64,000 bases of DNA from SVTX01 sp045602385 (GCA_045602385.1 JAZSBL010000040.1:1-64000); one strand, 5' to 3'. Shown: positions 7,245 through 16,535, numbered from the stretch's first letter. Notes: a model not told the origin generated them from the letters alone. Numbers and translations: made by a program.

Positions 7245-9399
7245 TCTTGCCACCTCCATTCTTTGTCATACGCTCTATTCTGTCCGTAATAATACGGGGA
7301 GGCTCCACCTTGGGCGCATTAGGATGCAAGAGCCATGTAGCCGCCCAGTGAGTATCATTTACAGGGAACTCAGGGGGCTGCTGCTCAAAGTCTATCTTAA
7401 GCGCGTACTTGTTACGTGCCGCGAAAGCATCTCCTACGGGAGGATAGATCATGTTGGGGGGAGTTCCGGGAATAGCCTCAAGCTTTTCCTCTGTATCAAG
7501 GTCGGGCATAGAGGAAAGAAGCGCCCAGGTGTAAGGATGACGGGGATCGTAGAAGACGTCGTCAGCCGTACCGTACTCAACTATCTTACCTGCGTACATT
7601 ACCGCGATCTTGTCGGAAATATTAGCAACGACACCAAGGTCGTGTGTAATAAAGATTACAGAGAGATTTCTCTCCTTTTTGAGATTGTTGATAAGCTCAA
7701 GGATCTGCGCCTGAATAGTAACGTCAAGAGCAGTCGTGGGCTCATCACAAATGAGAATATCGGGGTTAGCGGAAAGAGCGATAGCGATAACTATTCTCTG
7801 TCTCATACCGCCGGAGAACTCAAAGGGATACTGGTTATAACGGATTCTTGCCTCCGGAATACCAACCTCCTCCATGAGCTTAATTGCCTTTTCCTTAGCC
7901 ATTCTCTTAGTAAGCTTGTAAACTACAAGAGAAGCCTTTTCCTTAAGGTAATCGATAAGGGAGATCGCCTTTGCCTGCATATCAACGCTGCCGGCGTTCT
8001 CGATGTCCTTTTCATATCTTACCTGAATATTGTTGATTATCTTAACGATATTTTCAGCAAGCTCGTCTATATCGTAGATAGTTGCGGGAACGACCTTCCA
8101 GTCCACAGTCTTGCCTCTTGCGATAAGAGCTTCTCTCTTCTTGCTCTGCTTTTCAAATCTTGCCGCCTCGCGGGGATTATTTGCAATAGCAAAGAAATAC
8201 TTGTCAATCGCATTATCAAGAGCAGTGCCGAACGTATATGTCAAGCTGTCCTTAACGGTATCAAGGCGATCTATGCAGTTCTTTACAAGCTCGGAGATAG
8301 CCTTTGCACGGGCCTTTGCTCCCTGCTTGTCAAATCCACCTGCCGCAAAGTATTCCTTAACCTCGGGAAGAGCCTCAAGAACCTTCTTTTTAGCCTCAAT
8401 GGACTTTACAAATGAGTGCTCGATACCTCTTGTCTCAAAGAGGATAAACTCACGCATAAAGTTCTCGTCAAGATATTTGAGCGTCATCTCGTTAAGCTCA
8501 GCGATAGGCATATCGGTGAGATTTGCCTCAGGATTCTTCATAGCGTAGAATCCTATGCGGAAGAAGTCGGGACGTTCAAGTGATATAAGGCCGGACAAGA
8601 ACTCCTTGAGGCTATTAAGAGCCGTAACAAGGCCCTCAAGATCAAGATCCTTCTTTCTGCGAGCCTGAGCCTTATATTCAGACACGATCTGAACAAATTC
8701 GTCCACCGTCTCGTCGCATCCTGCGGTCAAGAACATATTCTTGACCTCGGGGAGAGACTTAACGATCATACCAAGCTTGTCAACAAGGTTGACCTTCTGC
8801 TTTTTCTCAATAAGGAACGCGAGATCCTCGATGTCCGCAACAAGCTCCTCTGCCTTGTTGTACGCCTCGTTGTACGCAGTTTCGTACTTAAGGCCAACGA
8901 TATTAAACTTGTCAAAGGTCGTGATCATCTCGGCGATAGACTTTTCAGACTCTGCGCCCTCGACCTCAACGAGGTTCTGCTTAAGAACCGCAAGCATATC
9001 GTTGAATTCCCTTCTGGAAACTCTACGTGTAGCCTTGTTCTTAAGGAGCATAGCCTCTGTGATCTGTCTACCTATCTTGACGATAGGGTTAAGCGAGGAA
9101 AGGGGATCCTGGAAGATCATCGCGATCTTATCGCCTCTGATCTTGTGCATCTCCTCCTCGTCTATCTTCAGCAGGTCCTTACCGTCGAAGAGGATCTCTC
9201 CGCCCTCAACGATAGAGTTTCCTGCCAAAATACCAAGGATTGCCTTGGAGGTAACCGATTTTCCGGAGCCCGACTCACCAACGATAGCAAGCGTCTCACC
9301 TCTCTCAAGGTCAAAGGAAATATCGCGAACCGCCTTCAGCGTACCCGTCTGGGTGCGGAAGGATATCTTCAGATTATTAACTTCAAGTATTTTATCCAT
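7237..9399 (-). CDS. oppD: oligopeptide ABC transporter ATPase OppD with giant insertion
   Basis: The partner ATPase of OppF. Walker A GESGSGKS is at 41-48, the Q-loop glutamine at 97 (MIFQDPLSSLNP), signature FSGGMRQR at 528, Walker B DILICDEP at about 547, and the C-terminal HPYTWALL and PGTPPN elements of OppD. In normal OppD about 65 residues separate the Q-loop from the signature; here there are 431. The extra 365 or so residues (about 125-500) look entirely alpha-helical and charged, sit in the helical subdomain that contacts the permeases, and resemble nothing I recognise. Frame and motifs are intact, so the protein is probably functional. Start ATG 9399 with GGAGGA. Confidence 0.92.
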   Translation of the reverse strand: MDKILEVNNLKISFRTQTGTLKAVRDISFDLERGETLAIVGESGSGKSVTSKAILGILAGNSIVEGGEILFDGKDLLKIDEEEMHKIRGDKIAMIFQDPLSSLNPIVKIGRQITEAMLLKNKATRRVSRREFNDMLAVLKQNLVEVEGAESEKSIAEMITTFDKFNIVGLKYETAYNEAYNKAEELVADIEDLAFLIEKKQKVNLVDKLGMIVKSLPEVKNMFLTAGCDETVDEFVQIVSEYKAQARRKKDLDLEGLVTALNSLKEFLSGLISLERPDFFRIGFYAMKNPEANLTDMPIAELNEMTLKYLDENFMREFILFETRGIEHSFVKSIEAKKKVLEALPEVKEYFAAGGFDKQGAKARAKAISELVKNCIDRLDTVKDSLTYTFGTALDNAIDKYFFAIANNPREAARFEKQSKKREALIARGKTVDWKVVPATIYDIDELAENIVKIINNIQVRYEKDIENAGSVDMQAKAISLIDYLKEKASLVVYKLTKRMAKEKAIKLMEEVGIPEARIRYNQYPFEFSGGMRQRIVIAIALSANPDILICDEPTTALDVTIQAQILELINNLKKERNLSVIFITHDLGVVANISDKIAVMYAGKIVEYGTADDVFYDPRHPYTWALLSSMPDLDTEEKLEAIPGTPPNMIYPPVGDAFAARNKYALKIDFEQQPPEFPVNDTHWAATWLLHPNAPKVEPPRIITDRIERMTKNGGGKNE

Positions 9400-9402
9400 T
9401 GA

Positions 9403-11049
9403 TTAATCCTCCACTCCGCGCAACGACGGGTTGAACGCATCACGAAGACCGTTACCGAACAGGTTGAAGCTTATCATAAGCAACGAGAGGAAGAGCGCGG
9501 GGAAAAGCATAACGTGAGGCTTTTCCGTCCAGATTCCCTCTGCCTGAGCAAGAACGGTACCGAGTGATGTGCTTGTTTTCGAGTTAAGGTTAACGATACC
9601 AAGGTAGGTAAGCATAGACTCAGAGAAGATAACTCCGGGAATTGCAAGTACCGAGGACGTTATGATAGTACCCAATGTATTGGGGAAAATATGCTTCCAG
9701 ATAATACGTCTGTCTGTTGCGCCAAGCGTTCTTGCCGCCATAACGTATTCCTGATTCTTAAATCTGTAGAACTGTGTTCTTACAAGACCGGCAGTACCAA
9801 TCCAGCCCGTCAGCACGAATGCAAACAGTAAGCTTGGTATAGGACCGGCTTTTGCGGCCAGGTGTATCTGGAACAAGGTCGAAACGACGATAAACGGAAC
9901 ACCCGACAAAATATATACGATGAATTCCATTATAAGGTCGGCTGCTCCGCCGTAGTATCCTTCAATAGAGCCGTAGCCTGCACCGATAATAAAGTTGATT
10001 GTAAAGATAGAAATTGCGAAGAGCAAGCTGAGTCTGAGACCCATTGCGATACGCTGTGCAAGGTCGTATCCGGAAACGTCGGTTCCGAAGATAAACTCAG
10101 GCTCAGGACCTGCATCCTCCAAACCTTCGCTGTGGAGATAACGGTAGTAGTTGTAGTAAAGAACTCTTACCTCAAGCTCGGCAGTTTCCGCGCTGGATCC
10201 GCCTCCCTTATATCTTCTGTACTGAAGGTCTCCCTTATTGTACTCGCCGATAGCATCAGATCCATCGTATTTATAGCGGAGATAGTTGTCCTCAAGTACG
10301 ATTTCGTCAACAGTATCGTATTTGATCTTTACCGACTTTCCACTCTTGTTAGTACGAAGAGGGTTACCCTTTGCGTCAGCCTTGTACCACCAGTTTGCGT
10401 CTGTTTCCGCAAGCTTGTTGGTCTTTGTATCAATAAGAGGGTAGAGGAGCTGAACGCCGGTAGCTTCCTGCCACTCGACCATCTTCTTATACTCATCCTG
10501 AGATACCTGCTTGTAGATAAATCCTACCGCAACGTACTCGTCAATAGAAGCGTAATATATATTGTTGACGTCCTTACCCTGCTGGATCTGCTCCACCCTG
10601 TCAAACTTTGTGATAGGCTGGAGGGGATTGTCCATTTCAACGACCTGCTTCATGTTCAATGTGTTGTCACTTCCAAAGCCCTCCGTAGCGGCAAGTCCCT
10701 TTGCAAGCTCATTGATATACTGACGCTCGTTAAAGTCTTTAGCCACGTCACCGGTTGCGATGCCAAACTGTGACAAGAAAAGGCTTCTGGGGGTCTTCTT
10801 TGCATAGTAGGTATCGAACTCTGTACCTGTACCGGTATCAAAGAAAGGCATAACCACCGCGAAAATAACGATCAAAAGAATAATGAACGCCGCAACGATA
10901 GACGCCTTGTTCTTACGGAAGCGGTTCCAAGCGTCTCTGAAATAGCCTATCGGCTTGTCGTCAAATTTCTGGTCCTTAATACGATCTCCAACGTTGGCAA
11001 GAACCAGCTTTTCCTGTGGGATCGAATCAATATTAATATTTTTTGCCAT
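9403..11049 (-). CDS. oppC: oligopeptide ABC transporter permease OppC with large outer domain
   Basis: A permease of the OppC family, 548 residues against a usual 300 or so. There is one membrane segment at about 47-71, then some 250 residues before the conserved FGTD (residue 321) that opens the typical five-helix core. The coupling motif EYVMAARTLGATDRRIIWKHI is present. The added segment should lie outside the membrane, is rich in Tyr, Lys and Asp, and could interact with the enlarged OppA. Start ATG 11049, with GGGAGAGA. It begins one base after the oppB stop codon. Confidence 0.92.
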   Translation of the reverse strand: MAKNINIDSIPQEKLVLANVGDRIKDQKFDDKPIGYFRDAWNRFRKNKASIVAAFIILLIVIFAVVMPFFDTGTGTEFDTYYAKKTPRSLFLSQFGIATGDVAKDFNERQYINELAKGLAATEGFGSDNTLNMKQVVEMDNPLQPITKFDRVEQIQQGKDVNNIYYASIDEYVAVGFIYKQVSQDEYKKMVEWQEATGVQLLYPLIDTKTNKLAETDANWWYKADAKGNPLRTNKSGKSVKIKYDTVDEIVLEDNYLRYKYDGSDAIGEYNKGDLQYRRYKGGGSSAETAELEVRVLYYNYYRYLHSEGLEDAGPEPEFIFGTDVSGYDLAQRIAMGLRLSLLFAISIFTINFIIGAGYGSIEGYYGGAADLIMEFIVYILSGVPFIVVSTLFQIHLAAKAGPIPSLLFAFVLTGWIGTAGLVRTQFYRFKNQEYVMAARTLGATDRRIIWKHIFPNTLGTIITSSVLAIPGVIFSESMLTYLGIVNLNSKTSTSLGTVLAQAEGIWTEKPHVMLFPALFLSLLMISFNLFGNGLRDAFNPSLRGVED

Positions 11050-11050
11050 A

Positions 11051-12016
11051 TTATCTCTCTCCCATTCTGATTCTCGGATCAATGAATCCGTAGCTTATGT
11101 CAACGATAATACCCGAGGCCAGGCCTATCAAGGTATAGAAAATAGAGTCCATCATAAATACGTCGTAGTCGCGGGTAAAGATAGACTGGGTGTAGAGCGC
11201 GCCTACACCGGGGATCGCGAAGATCTGCTCAATAATAAGCGAACCGCCGAGAATTCCGACGAAGCTTCCAAGGATTGAGGGAAGGATCGGAACCATCGCG
11301 TTCTTAAGAGCATGGCGCGTAGTAGCCTGCGCGCGTGTCAAGCCCTTGGTACGAGCGAGGAGCATGTAGTCCGATGTCAATGTCTCGGTAAGCTCTGCTC
11401 TTGTGAAACGGCAAAGTCCCGCTATCTGACCAAAGGAGAGCGCAAGTATCGGGGGGATCATACTGTAGAACATGGTCCAGCTAAACCAGCTGCCGCCCGC
11501 GTCGTTAAGTGACGAAATCGTAGCCGGGAACCAGTCAAGCTTAAAGTACAGGAAATACTGTACCAAGAACGCGTAAACGTAGCTGGGCACCGATACGAAC
11601 AGAATAACGAGAACGCTTATAAGATGGTCCTGCCACTTGTTCTTCTTGATAGCAGCGTAAATACCGAGCGCGATTCCGAGCGGAACAGCAAAAAGAAGAG
11701 AGTAGAGGTTTACAAGCACAGTAGGAAGAAGTCTGCCCGAGAGGAGGTCCCATGCGGGAGTAGTCTTCTTTATTACCCAAGAGGTACCGAAGTCAAACTC
11801 GGTAAATATTCCCTTAAGATATATACCGTACTGGACAAGCATAGGCTCGTCGTATCCGCGCGCCTCCCATATGTCCTCTATCTGCTGCTTCTGTGCCGCC
11901 GTAGCGCCCTCAGGGGGAGACATAGGCAACGCTCTGATGAGTACGAAGCATATCGTAGTGATACAGAATACCGCCACAAGCATCAGCAATATTCTTTTAA
12001 ATACGTATTTTACCAT
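11051..12016 (-). CDS. oppB: oligopeptide ABC transporter permease OppB
   Basis: The first permease of the peptide importer, 321 residues. The N-terminal MVKYVFKRILLMLVAVF helix, an outer loop, then the five-helix binding-protein-dependent transport core are visible. The EAA-type motif is DYMLLARTKGLTRAQATTRHALKNA, and the family hallmark FAIPGVGALYTQSI is near the C-terminus. Length is normal, in contrast to OppC. A ribosome site GAAAGG precedes ATG 12016. It is separated from oppA by 268 bases holding two RNA hairpins. Confidence 0.93.
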   Translation of the reverse strand: MVKYVFKRILLMLVAVFCITTICFVLIRALPMSPPEGATAAQKQQIEDIWEARGYDEPMLVQYGIYLKGIFTEFDFGTSWVIKKTTPAWDLLSGRLLPTVLVNLYSLLFAVPLGIALGIYAAIKKNKWQDHLISVLVILFVSVPSYVYAFLVQYFLYFKLDWFPATISSLNDAGGSWFSWTMFYSMIPPILALSFGQIAGLCRFTRAELTETLTSDYMLLARTKGLTRAQATTRHALKNAMVPILPSILGSFVGILGGSLIIEQIFAIPGVGALYTQSIFTRDYDVFMMDSIFYTLIGLASGIIVDISYGFIDPRIRMGER

Positions 12017-12065
12017 TTTTACATGCCTTTCAAATGCTTTTTAAGGGATTGCCCAAAGGACAACC

Positions 12066-12146
12066 TAACCTTGGAAAAATCATGCCAAAACAAAGGCCGC
12101 AAAAGCCGTACTCTTGCTCCGCTTTGGCACAATTTTCCCAAGGTTA
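12066..12146 (-). promoter_or_regulatory. 26-bp RNA hairpin in the oppA-oppB spacer
   Basis: Arms 12066-12091 and 12121-12146 pair over 26 positions. The four positions that are not Watson-Crick are all A/C oppositions on the plus strand, which become G-U pairs in minus-strand RNA, so the whole stem pairs in the opp transcript. It is probably a 3' stabiliser or processing signal that favours oppA mRNA. Confidence 0.7.
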
Positions 12147-12214
12147 AGATAATATATTTTCTTGTGTTAGCGGGAATATAGTCATTAGATAACCTTCCCT
12201 TAAACACCAATTGT

Positions 12215-12245
12215 CGGGTAACGGGGGAAAATCCCCCATTACCCG
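12215..12245 (-). promoter_or_regulatory. 14-bp hairpin after oppA
   Basis: Stem CGGGTAACGGGGGA with its complement (12215-12228 with 12232-12245). The one mismatch is again a G-U pair in minus-strand RNA. No T-run follows, so it is more likely a partial terminator or a barrier to 3' exonucleases than a full stop. Confidence 0.6.
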
Positions 12246-12284
12246 CAATTATTTGCAGAAATATCTAAATCTAAGATCTAAATA

Positions 12285-14810
12285 TTACTTGTAGTTGAGT
12301 GTTCCACCCTGGCTTGCAACGTATGCTGCCCACTCTGCATCATTGTAGTTGTAATCCATGATACGGAAGCCGCCGAAGCCGTACATAATGTTGTAGCTGT
12401 CGGTGTAGTTCTCGATCTTGTAGGATGCAAGCGAGCAAGATGTTGTGATCGCGAGAGGAATTCTGTAGTACTTAGCAAGGAACTTCTCCTCCATTGCCGC
12501 GGTAATAGCAAGCTTGACCTCGTTGGAAGCCTCAGCGTACTTACCTGTACCGATCATGGAGTTACCCCATTCCTGCCATGTCATAGTAACAGCTTCACCC
12601 TCAATTGTGAGTGTGAGTGTCTCAGACTTAGGATCCCAGCAACCAGCCTCGTTGATATCGTACTGATCGGGATCTGTGTAAACCTGCATGTTTCTGAAGG
12701 GATAGAACGCAGCTCCACCCCATGCACCGTAACCGATTGCGTAGGAACCTGCAGCTGTATCGCCGTAACGGTCGTTAATGTTTCCGAGAGGCTCGAGAGT
12801 AACTGTGCCGAAGCCGCTGCCTGCAACTGCTGCGTTGAGGTACTGCTGAATGAGGTCGCACTGCTTGGTGTCGTCCTCTGTAAGAGCACCCTTAGCCCAA
12901 CCGATCTGGATCTTGATCTCTGCGCCCTCTGTGTAGAGACCTGCTGCTACGAGCTCCTGGCAAGCCTTTGCCATGAGAGCCTTAGCCTCGGTAAGGTTGT
13001 AACCTGTGATGGAATCGTGTGCCTCTTCGAGAGTCTGGTAGATCTCGCCTTCGCCGTACTTAACGCCGTAGAGGTTAACGATAGCCTGCATAGCCTCCTC
13101 GCTCTTTCTGTAAGAGGAAGAAGGATCATTGTAAATATCGTAGTGATAGAGGTGGTTCATAAGGGAGAACGCAGGAGTCCATGCCTGTGTTGCTGTTACG
13201 AAGTCTGCTCTATCGATTGCGAGAGACATAGCCTGACGGAATGTCGTGTTGGAAAGAACAACAGAGTTTGCATTCTTACCGGATGCATCAAGTGCCTTGA
13301 GGTTATCTACGTTGGTGTGGAAGAAGAAGGACATTGTGTATGTCTCGTCAACTACCTGGAGTCTGTCAGAAAGCTTATACTCGTTCATTTCTGTTGCTGT
13401 GGGAGAGTAATCCATAAGCTCACCCTTAAGGAACTTCTGCTTAGCAACGTCCTGAGTCATAACGTCGATAACGACCTTTGTTGTGATGTACTGCTGGAGG
13501 TACTGACCGTCAACGGTGAACTGAGTGTAGGAAACGAGGTTGCCGTTAGCATCCTTTTCCCAACCGTACCAGTTTTCGTTTCTTACGTAAACTACCTGCT
13601 TGCCGTCCTCAAAGTTTTCCATCTTGTAAGGACCGTAGGAGATAGATGTATCCTTGCTGGTCATGTAGTCGGTGATGAGCATGCCGCCCTCTTCCTTCAT
13701 ACCCTTCTCGTAGAGACCCTGGTGAACAAGCCATGTGTCTGTGCAGGATGTCATGAAGTAGTTGAAGTCGATCTTTGTGTCGCAAACGTAGATGAAGCTG
13801 TAGTCGCCTGTCTTAATAAGACCAACGCCGTCAAATGTAGCGCCAACGTTCTCGTTAGTTACGTAGATACCGGCGTAAGCTTCGTATCCGCCGCCTACCT
13901 CGAGGTATGCGCCGTAGTCCGCAAGAAGGCTTGCGCCGGAGAAAGCATCGCCAACAGACTCGCCGTAAACGGTCTCATCCTTAACGGATACCCACTGAGG
14001 ACATTCGTTGCCCTCTGCATCGGTGTAACCCTTTGCGCCCCAGAAGTCCCAAACGTTGATGTAAACGTCCTCAGCAGCGATAGCTGCCTCAAGAGACTCG
14101 TACTTAGTTGTGTAAGCGTTGTAGAAGCCCTCATCGAGAGAGTAGTAGTAGTCGAAACCACCTGCGATTGCAGACTCACCGGAGATGTAGAGGTTTGCTC
14201 TGTAGTTCTTCATCTTGGGGTTGAGGAGCTGCTGCATGGAGTAAACGTAGGAATCAGCATTGATGGGTGTGCCGTCCTGCCACTTAGCGTTGGGGTTAAG
14301 AGTGAACTCAAATACGTAACCGCCTGTAACTTCCTCAGCGGTCTTACCCTCGGGAAGGGTTACGTTGTACTTTGTAAGGAGGTCCTGTCTCAAAACAGTA
14401 ACGTCCTTAATTGCGGTTGCCATTTCGCCAACCCACTGGTAAAGGCCTTCCTCTGTATCGAGAGCTTCGATAGTTACGAAGCCTACAGAGAGGTAACCAA
14501 GGATGGACTGCTCAGCATTGGTTTCCCATGCATGGGGGTTCCAGTTGGAACCGAGAGCTGTGGTCCAAGTGTTGTAAGTGTAGTCGCCAATCTTAGCTGC
14601 GGGAAGAACTGCGTCAGCGGGACGTACGGGAGCTATAAACTCACCCTCGAGTGTAGGCTGAACGACTTCTTCCTGGGGAGCGGGAGTAGTTGTCTCCGCA
14701 CCGGGATTGGTCTGAGGCTGTTCCTCTTCCTCTGTCTTAGAGCATGCAGCCAATGCAACGGCAGACATGATCATAACGAGAGCAAGAAGGAGTGCAATCA
14801 GTCTTTTCAT
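12285..14810 (-). CDS. oppA: oligopeptide-binding lipoprotein OppA (enlarged)
   Basis: Extracellular peptide-binding protein of the Opp importer. The signal peptide MKRLIALLLALVMIMSAVALAAC ends in a lipobox (LAAC), so it is lipid-anchored, followed by a Glu/Thr/Pro-rich linker. SBP_bac_5 features include GYVFEFTLNPNAKWQDGTPINADSYVYSM and the later TTFRQAMSLAIDRADFV. At 841 residues it is about 300 longer than ordinary OppA. Several Tyr/Gly/Glu-rich insertions between residues 180 and 330 account for part of this. First gene of its operon, with GGAGGA before the ATG and its own promoter. Confidence 0.92.
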   Translation of the reverse strand: MKRLIALLLALVMIMSAVALAACSKTEEEEQPQTNPGAETTTPAPQEEVVQPTLEGEFIAPVRPADAVLPAAKIGDYTYNTWTTALGSNWNPHAWETNAEQSILGYLSVGFVTIEALDTEEGLYQWVGEMATAIKDVTVLRQDLLTKYNVTLPEGKTAEEVTGGYVFEFTLNPNAKWQDGTPINADSYVYSMQQLLNPKMKNYRANLYISGESAIAGGFDYYYSLDEGFYNAYTTKYESLEAAIAAEDVYINVWDFWGAKGYTDAEGNECPQWVSVKDETVYGESVGDAFSGASLLADYGAYLEVGGGYEAYAGIYVTNENVGATFDGVGLIKTGDYSFIYVCDTKIDFNYFMTSCTDTWLVHQGLYEKGMKEEGGMLITDYMTSKDTSISYGPYKMENFEDGKQVVYVRNENWYGWEKDANGNLVSYTQFTVDGQYLQQYITTKVVIDVMTQDVAKQKFLKGELMDYSPTATEMNEYKLSDRLQVVDETYTMSFFFHTNVDNLKALDASGKNANSVVLSNTTFRQAMSLAIDRADFVTATQAWTPAFSLMNHLYHYDIYNDPSSSYRKSEEAMQAIVNLYGVKYGEGEIYQTLEEAHDSITGYNLTEAKALMAKACQELVAAGLYTEGAEIKIQIGWAKGALTEDDTKQCDLIQQYLNAAVAGSGFGTVTLEPLGNINDRYGDTAAGSYAIGYGAWGGAAFYPFRNMQVYTDPDQYDINEAGCWDPKSETLTLTIEGEAVTMTWQEWGNSMIGTGKYAEASNEVKLAITAAMEEKFLAKYYRIPLAITTSCSLASYKIENYTDSYNIMYGFGGFRIMDYNYNDAEWAAYVASQGGTLNYK

Positions 14811-15309
14811 AATGAAAATCCTCCAATAATTTTTGCCCTGTTTTTCGGGCTTTTATAATATAGAACTGAAAAAAACATTGTTAAACGCCGCTCGGCGCCT
14901 TTCCCATCATAGGCGCTCCGCATGCGTAAATCGAACATTTCCCAATCTATTGTTTTCATTATATCATATCAGCAATACTTTTGCAACATTTTTGTTTTGG
15001 AATTAAATCTAAAAAACTTCGCTTTTTTTGCTCATCTTTGTGCATTATCAACAAAAATGCCCGTTTCTCGGCAAATTGTAAACTTTTTGTTTCTGAAATA
15101 ATATTAAAAATTTTGCAACCGGTCTTGTATCAAATTGCATTTCGCGCAATAATCATTGCGGAATTTTGGCTGTAAGTGAATAAAAATGCAGTTCTTATTC
15201 ACTCGGGTTTCATTTTTGAAAAAACGTCATTTTCACGCCCCGTGTTCACAAATTTGTTGCAATTGTGTGCTATTCTTATCTCATAACAAAACCAAGGAGG
15301 GCATATATC
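14811..15309. other. 499-bp divergent intergenic region (oppA / DUF362 gene)
   Basis: Holds the oppA promoter (14958-14986) and about 140 bases of oppA leader. The remainder, to the ribosome site of the DUF362 gene, is AT-rich. No gene is visible and no convincing plus-strand promoter was found. Confidence 0.5.
14958..14986 (-). promoter_or_regulatory. sigma-A promoter of the opp operon
   Basis: On the minus strand TTGCAA (14986-14981) and TATAAT (14963-14958) with 17 bases between, preceded by an A/T-rich tract. It would give a leader of about 140 bases before oppA. Confidence 0.7.
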
Positions 15310-16464
15310 GTGTCTGACCGTAAATATGATGTTTCGGCAGTTCCCTGCCGCTCTTATAATAAGAATGAAGTAAAATCCGCGCTCTCTGCGCTCGTAGACT
15401 CGATTGGCGGCCTCGATTGGCTGGAAAAAGGCATGTGCATCGCCATCAAGGCAAACCTCGTCACCTTCGCAAGGCCCGAAACCGCAACCACAACGCACCC
15501 CTCGCTCATCTGTGCGCTCATAGAGCTGCTTTTGGAGCGCGGCGCATCGCGTGTTATAGTCGGAGATTCCCCCGGAGGGCTATATAACGCCACGTTTTTA
15601 AATAAAGTGTATAGCGTGTGCGGACTCTCCGCAGTCGAGGAGTGCGGTGGTGAGCTCAACCGCAATTTTGGGCAATGCGAAGCTAAATATGAGTCTGCCG
15701 CAGTTGCCCATAGCTTTACATATACCGCATATCTCGACGAAGCAGACGCGATAATCAACTTCTGCAAGCTAAAAACTCACGGAATGATGGGCATGAGTGC
15801 CGCGGCAAAAAATATGTTCGGTGTAATTCCGGGCACAATGAAGCCCGAATATCACTTCAGATATCCCAATCCCGCAGATTTTGCCCGTATGATAGTCGAT
15901 ATTGACGAGTATTTTGCGGATAAAATGAAGCTTTGTATCGCCGACGCCATAGTCGGAATGGAGGGCAACGGCCCCACGCAGGGCACGCCGCGTGAGATTG
16001 GCGCGATCCTCGCCTCCCACTCTCCGCACAAGCTCGATATGGTCTGCGCCAAGATCATAGGCCTCTCCCCGGATAGCATACCGACACTCGGTGCGGCGCG
16101 CGAGCGCGGTCTGATCCCCGACTTGATCGAAGAAATATCGGTCTGCGGCAACATAGACACACTGATAATTCCCGATTATAATAACGTAGCAGTCAGAAAC
16201 AGCCTGCTTTTCGATTCAAAATCAAAGCTTTTCGGCAAGATAGCAAGAAAATGCCTTGAGGCAAAGCCCAAGGTCAAAAAGAAGGAATGCAAGAGCTGTA
16301 AGAAGTGCAAGGAGATCTGCCCAGCACAGGCAATAACCATGAAGGACGGCAAGCCCGTGATCGACCGCAAAAAGTGTATCAAATGTTTCTGCTGTCAGGA
16401 ATTTTGCCCCTTCGGCGCAATGAAGGTCAAACGTCCCCTTCCCGCGCGCGTACTAAATAAATAA
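15310..16464 (+). CDS. DUF362 domain protein with C-terminal 2x[4Fe-4S] ferredoxin
   Basis: A 384-residue protein. Residues 1 to about 300 match the DUF362 family (GDSPGGLYN, INFCKLKTHGMMGMSAAAKNMFGVIPG, DAIVGMEGNGP). The C-terminus carries two ferredoxin motifs, CKSCKKCKEICP and CIKCFCCQEFCP, each with four cysteines for a 4Fe-4S cluster. The function is unknown; a redox role is inferred. The start is GTG 15310, eight bases after AAGGAGGG; an ATG farther upstream has no ribosome site and would add unrelated residues. No partner genes; it is transcribed alone. Confidence 0.85.
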   Translation: MSDRKYDVSAVPCRSYNKNEVKSALSALVDSIGGLDWLEKGMCIAIKANLVTFARPETATTTHPSLICALIELLLERGASRVIVGDSPGGLYNATFLNKVYSVCGLSAVEECGGELNRNFGQCEAKYESAAVAHSFTYTAYLDEADAIINFCKLKTHGMMGMSAAAKNMFGVIPGTMKPEYHFRYPNPADFARMIVDIDEYFADKMKLCIADAIVGMEGNGPTQGTPREIGAILASHSPHKLDMVCAKIIGLSPDSIPTLGAARERGLIPDLIEEISVCGNIDTLIIPDYNNVAVRNSLLFDSKSKLFGKIARKCLEAKPKVKKKECKSCKKCKEICPAQAITMKDGKPVIDRKKCIKCFCCQEFCPFGAMKVKRPLPARVLNK

Positions 16465-16485
16465 GGAAGAGGCGAGGGATGCGAC

Positions 16486-16535
16486 GCAGAAACTTTTTTG
16501 AGAAAAAGTTTCCGCACCTTCAAAAAACTTCATAA
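16486..16535 (+). repeat. dispersed hairpin repeat, copy 2
   Basis: A GCAGAAACTTTTTT / AAAAAGTTTCCGC hairpin followed by a CCTTCAAAAAACTT tail, the same architecture as 1925-1974 in opposite orientation. It lies after the DUF362 gene and may also act as its terminator. Confidence 0.6.

Noticed and set aside
7069..8415. A 448-codon plus-strand frame opposite oppD/oppF
   Set aside because: Spans the junction of two verified genes and shows no family features.
13017..14858. A 613-codon open frame antisense to oppA
   Set aside because: No ribosome site, Cys/Val-rich low-complexity translation, and it lies wholly over a clear gene; long antisense frames are expected from the codon use of oppA.
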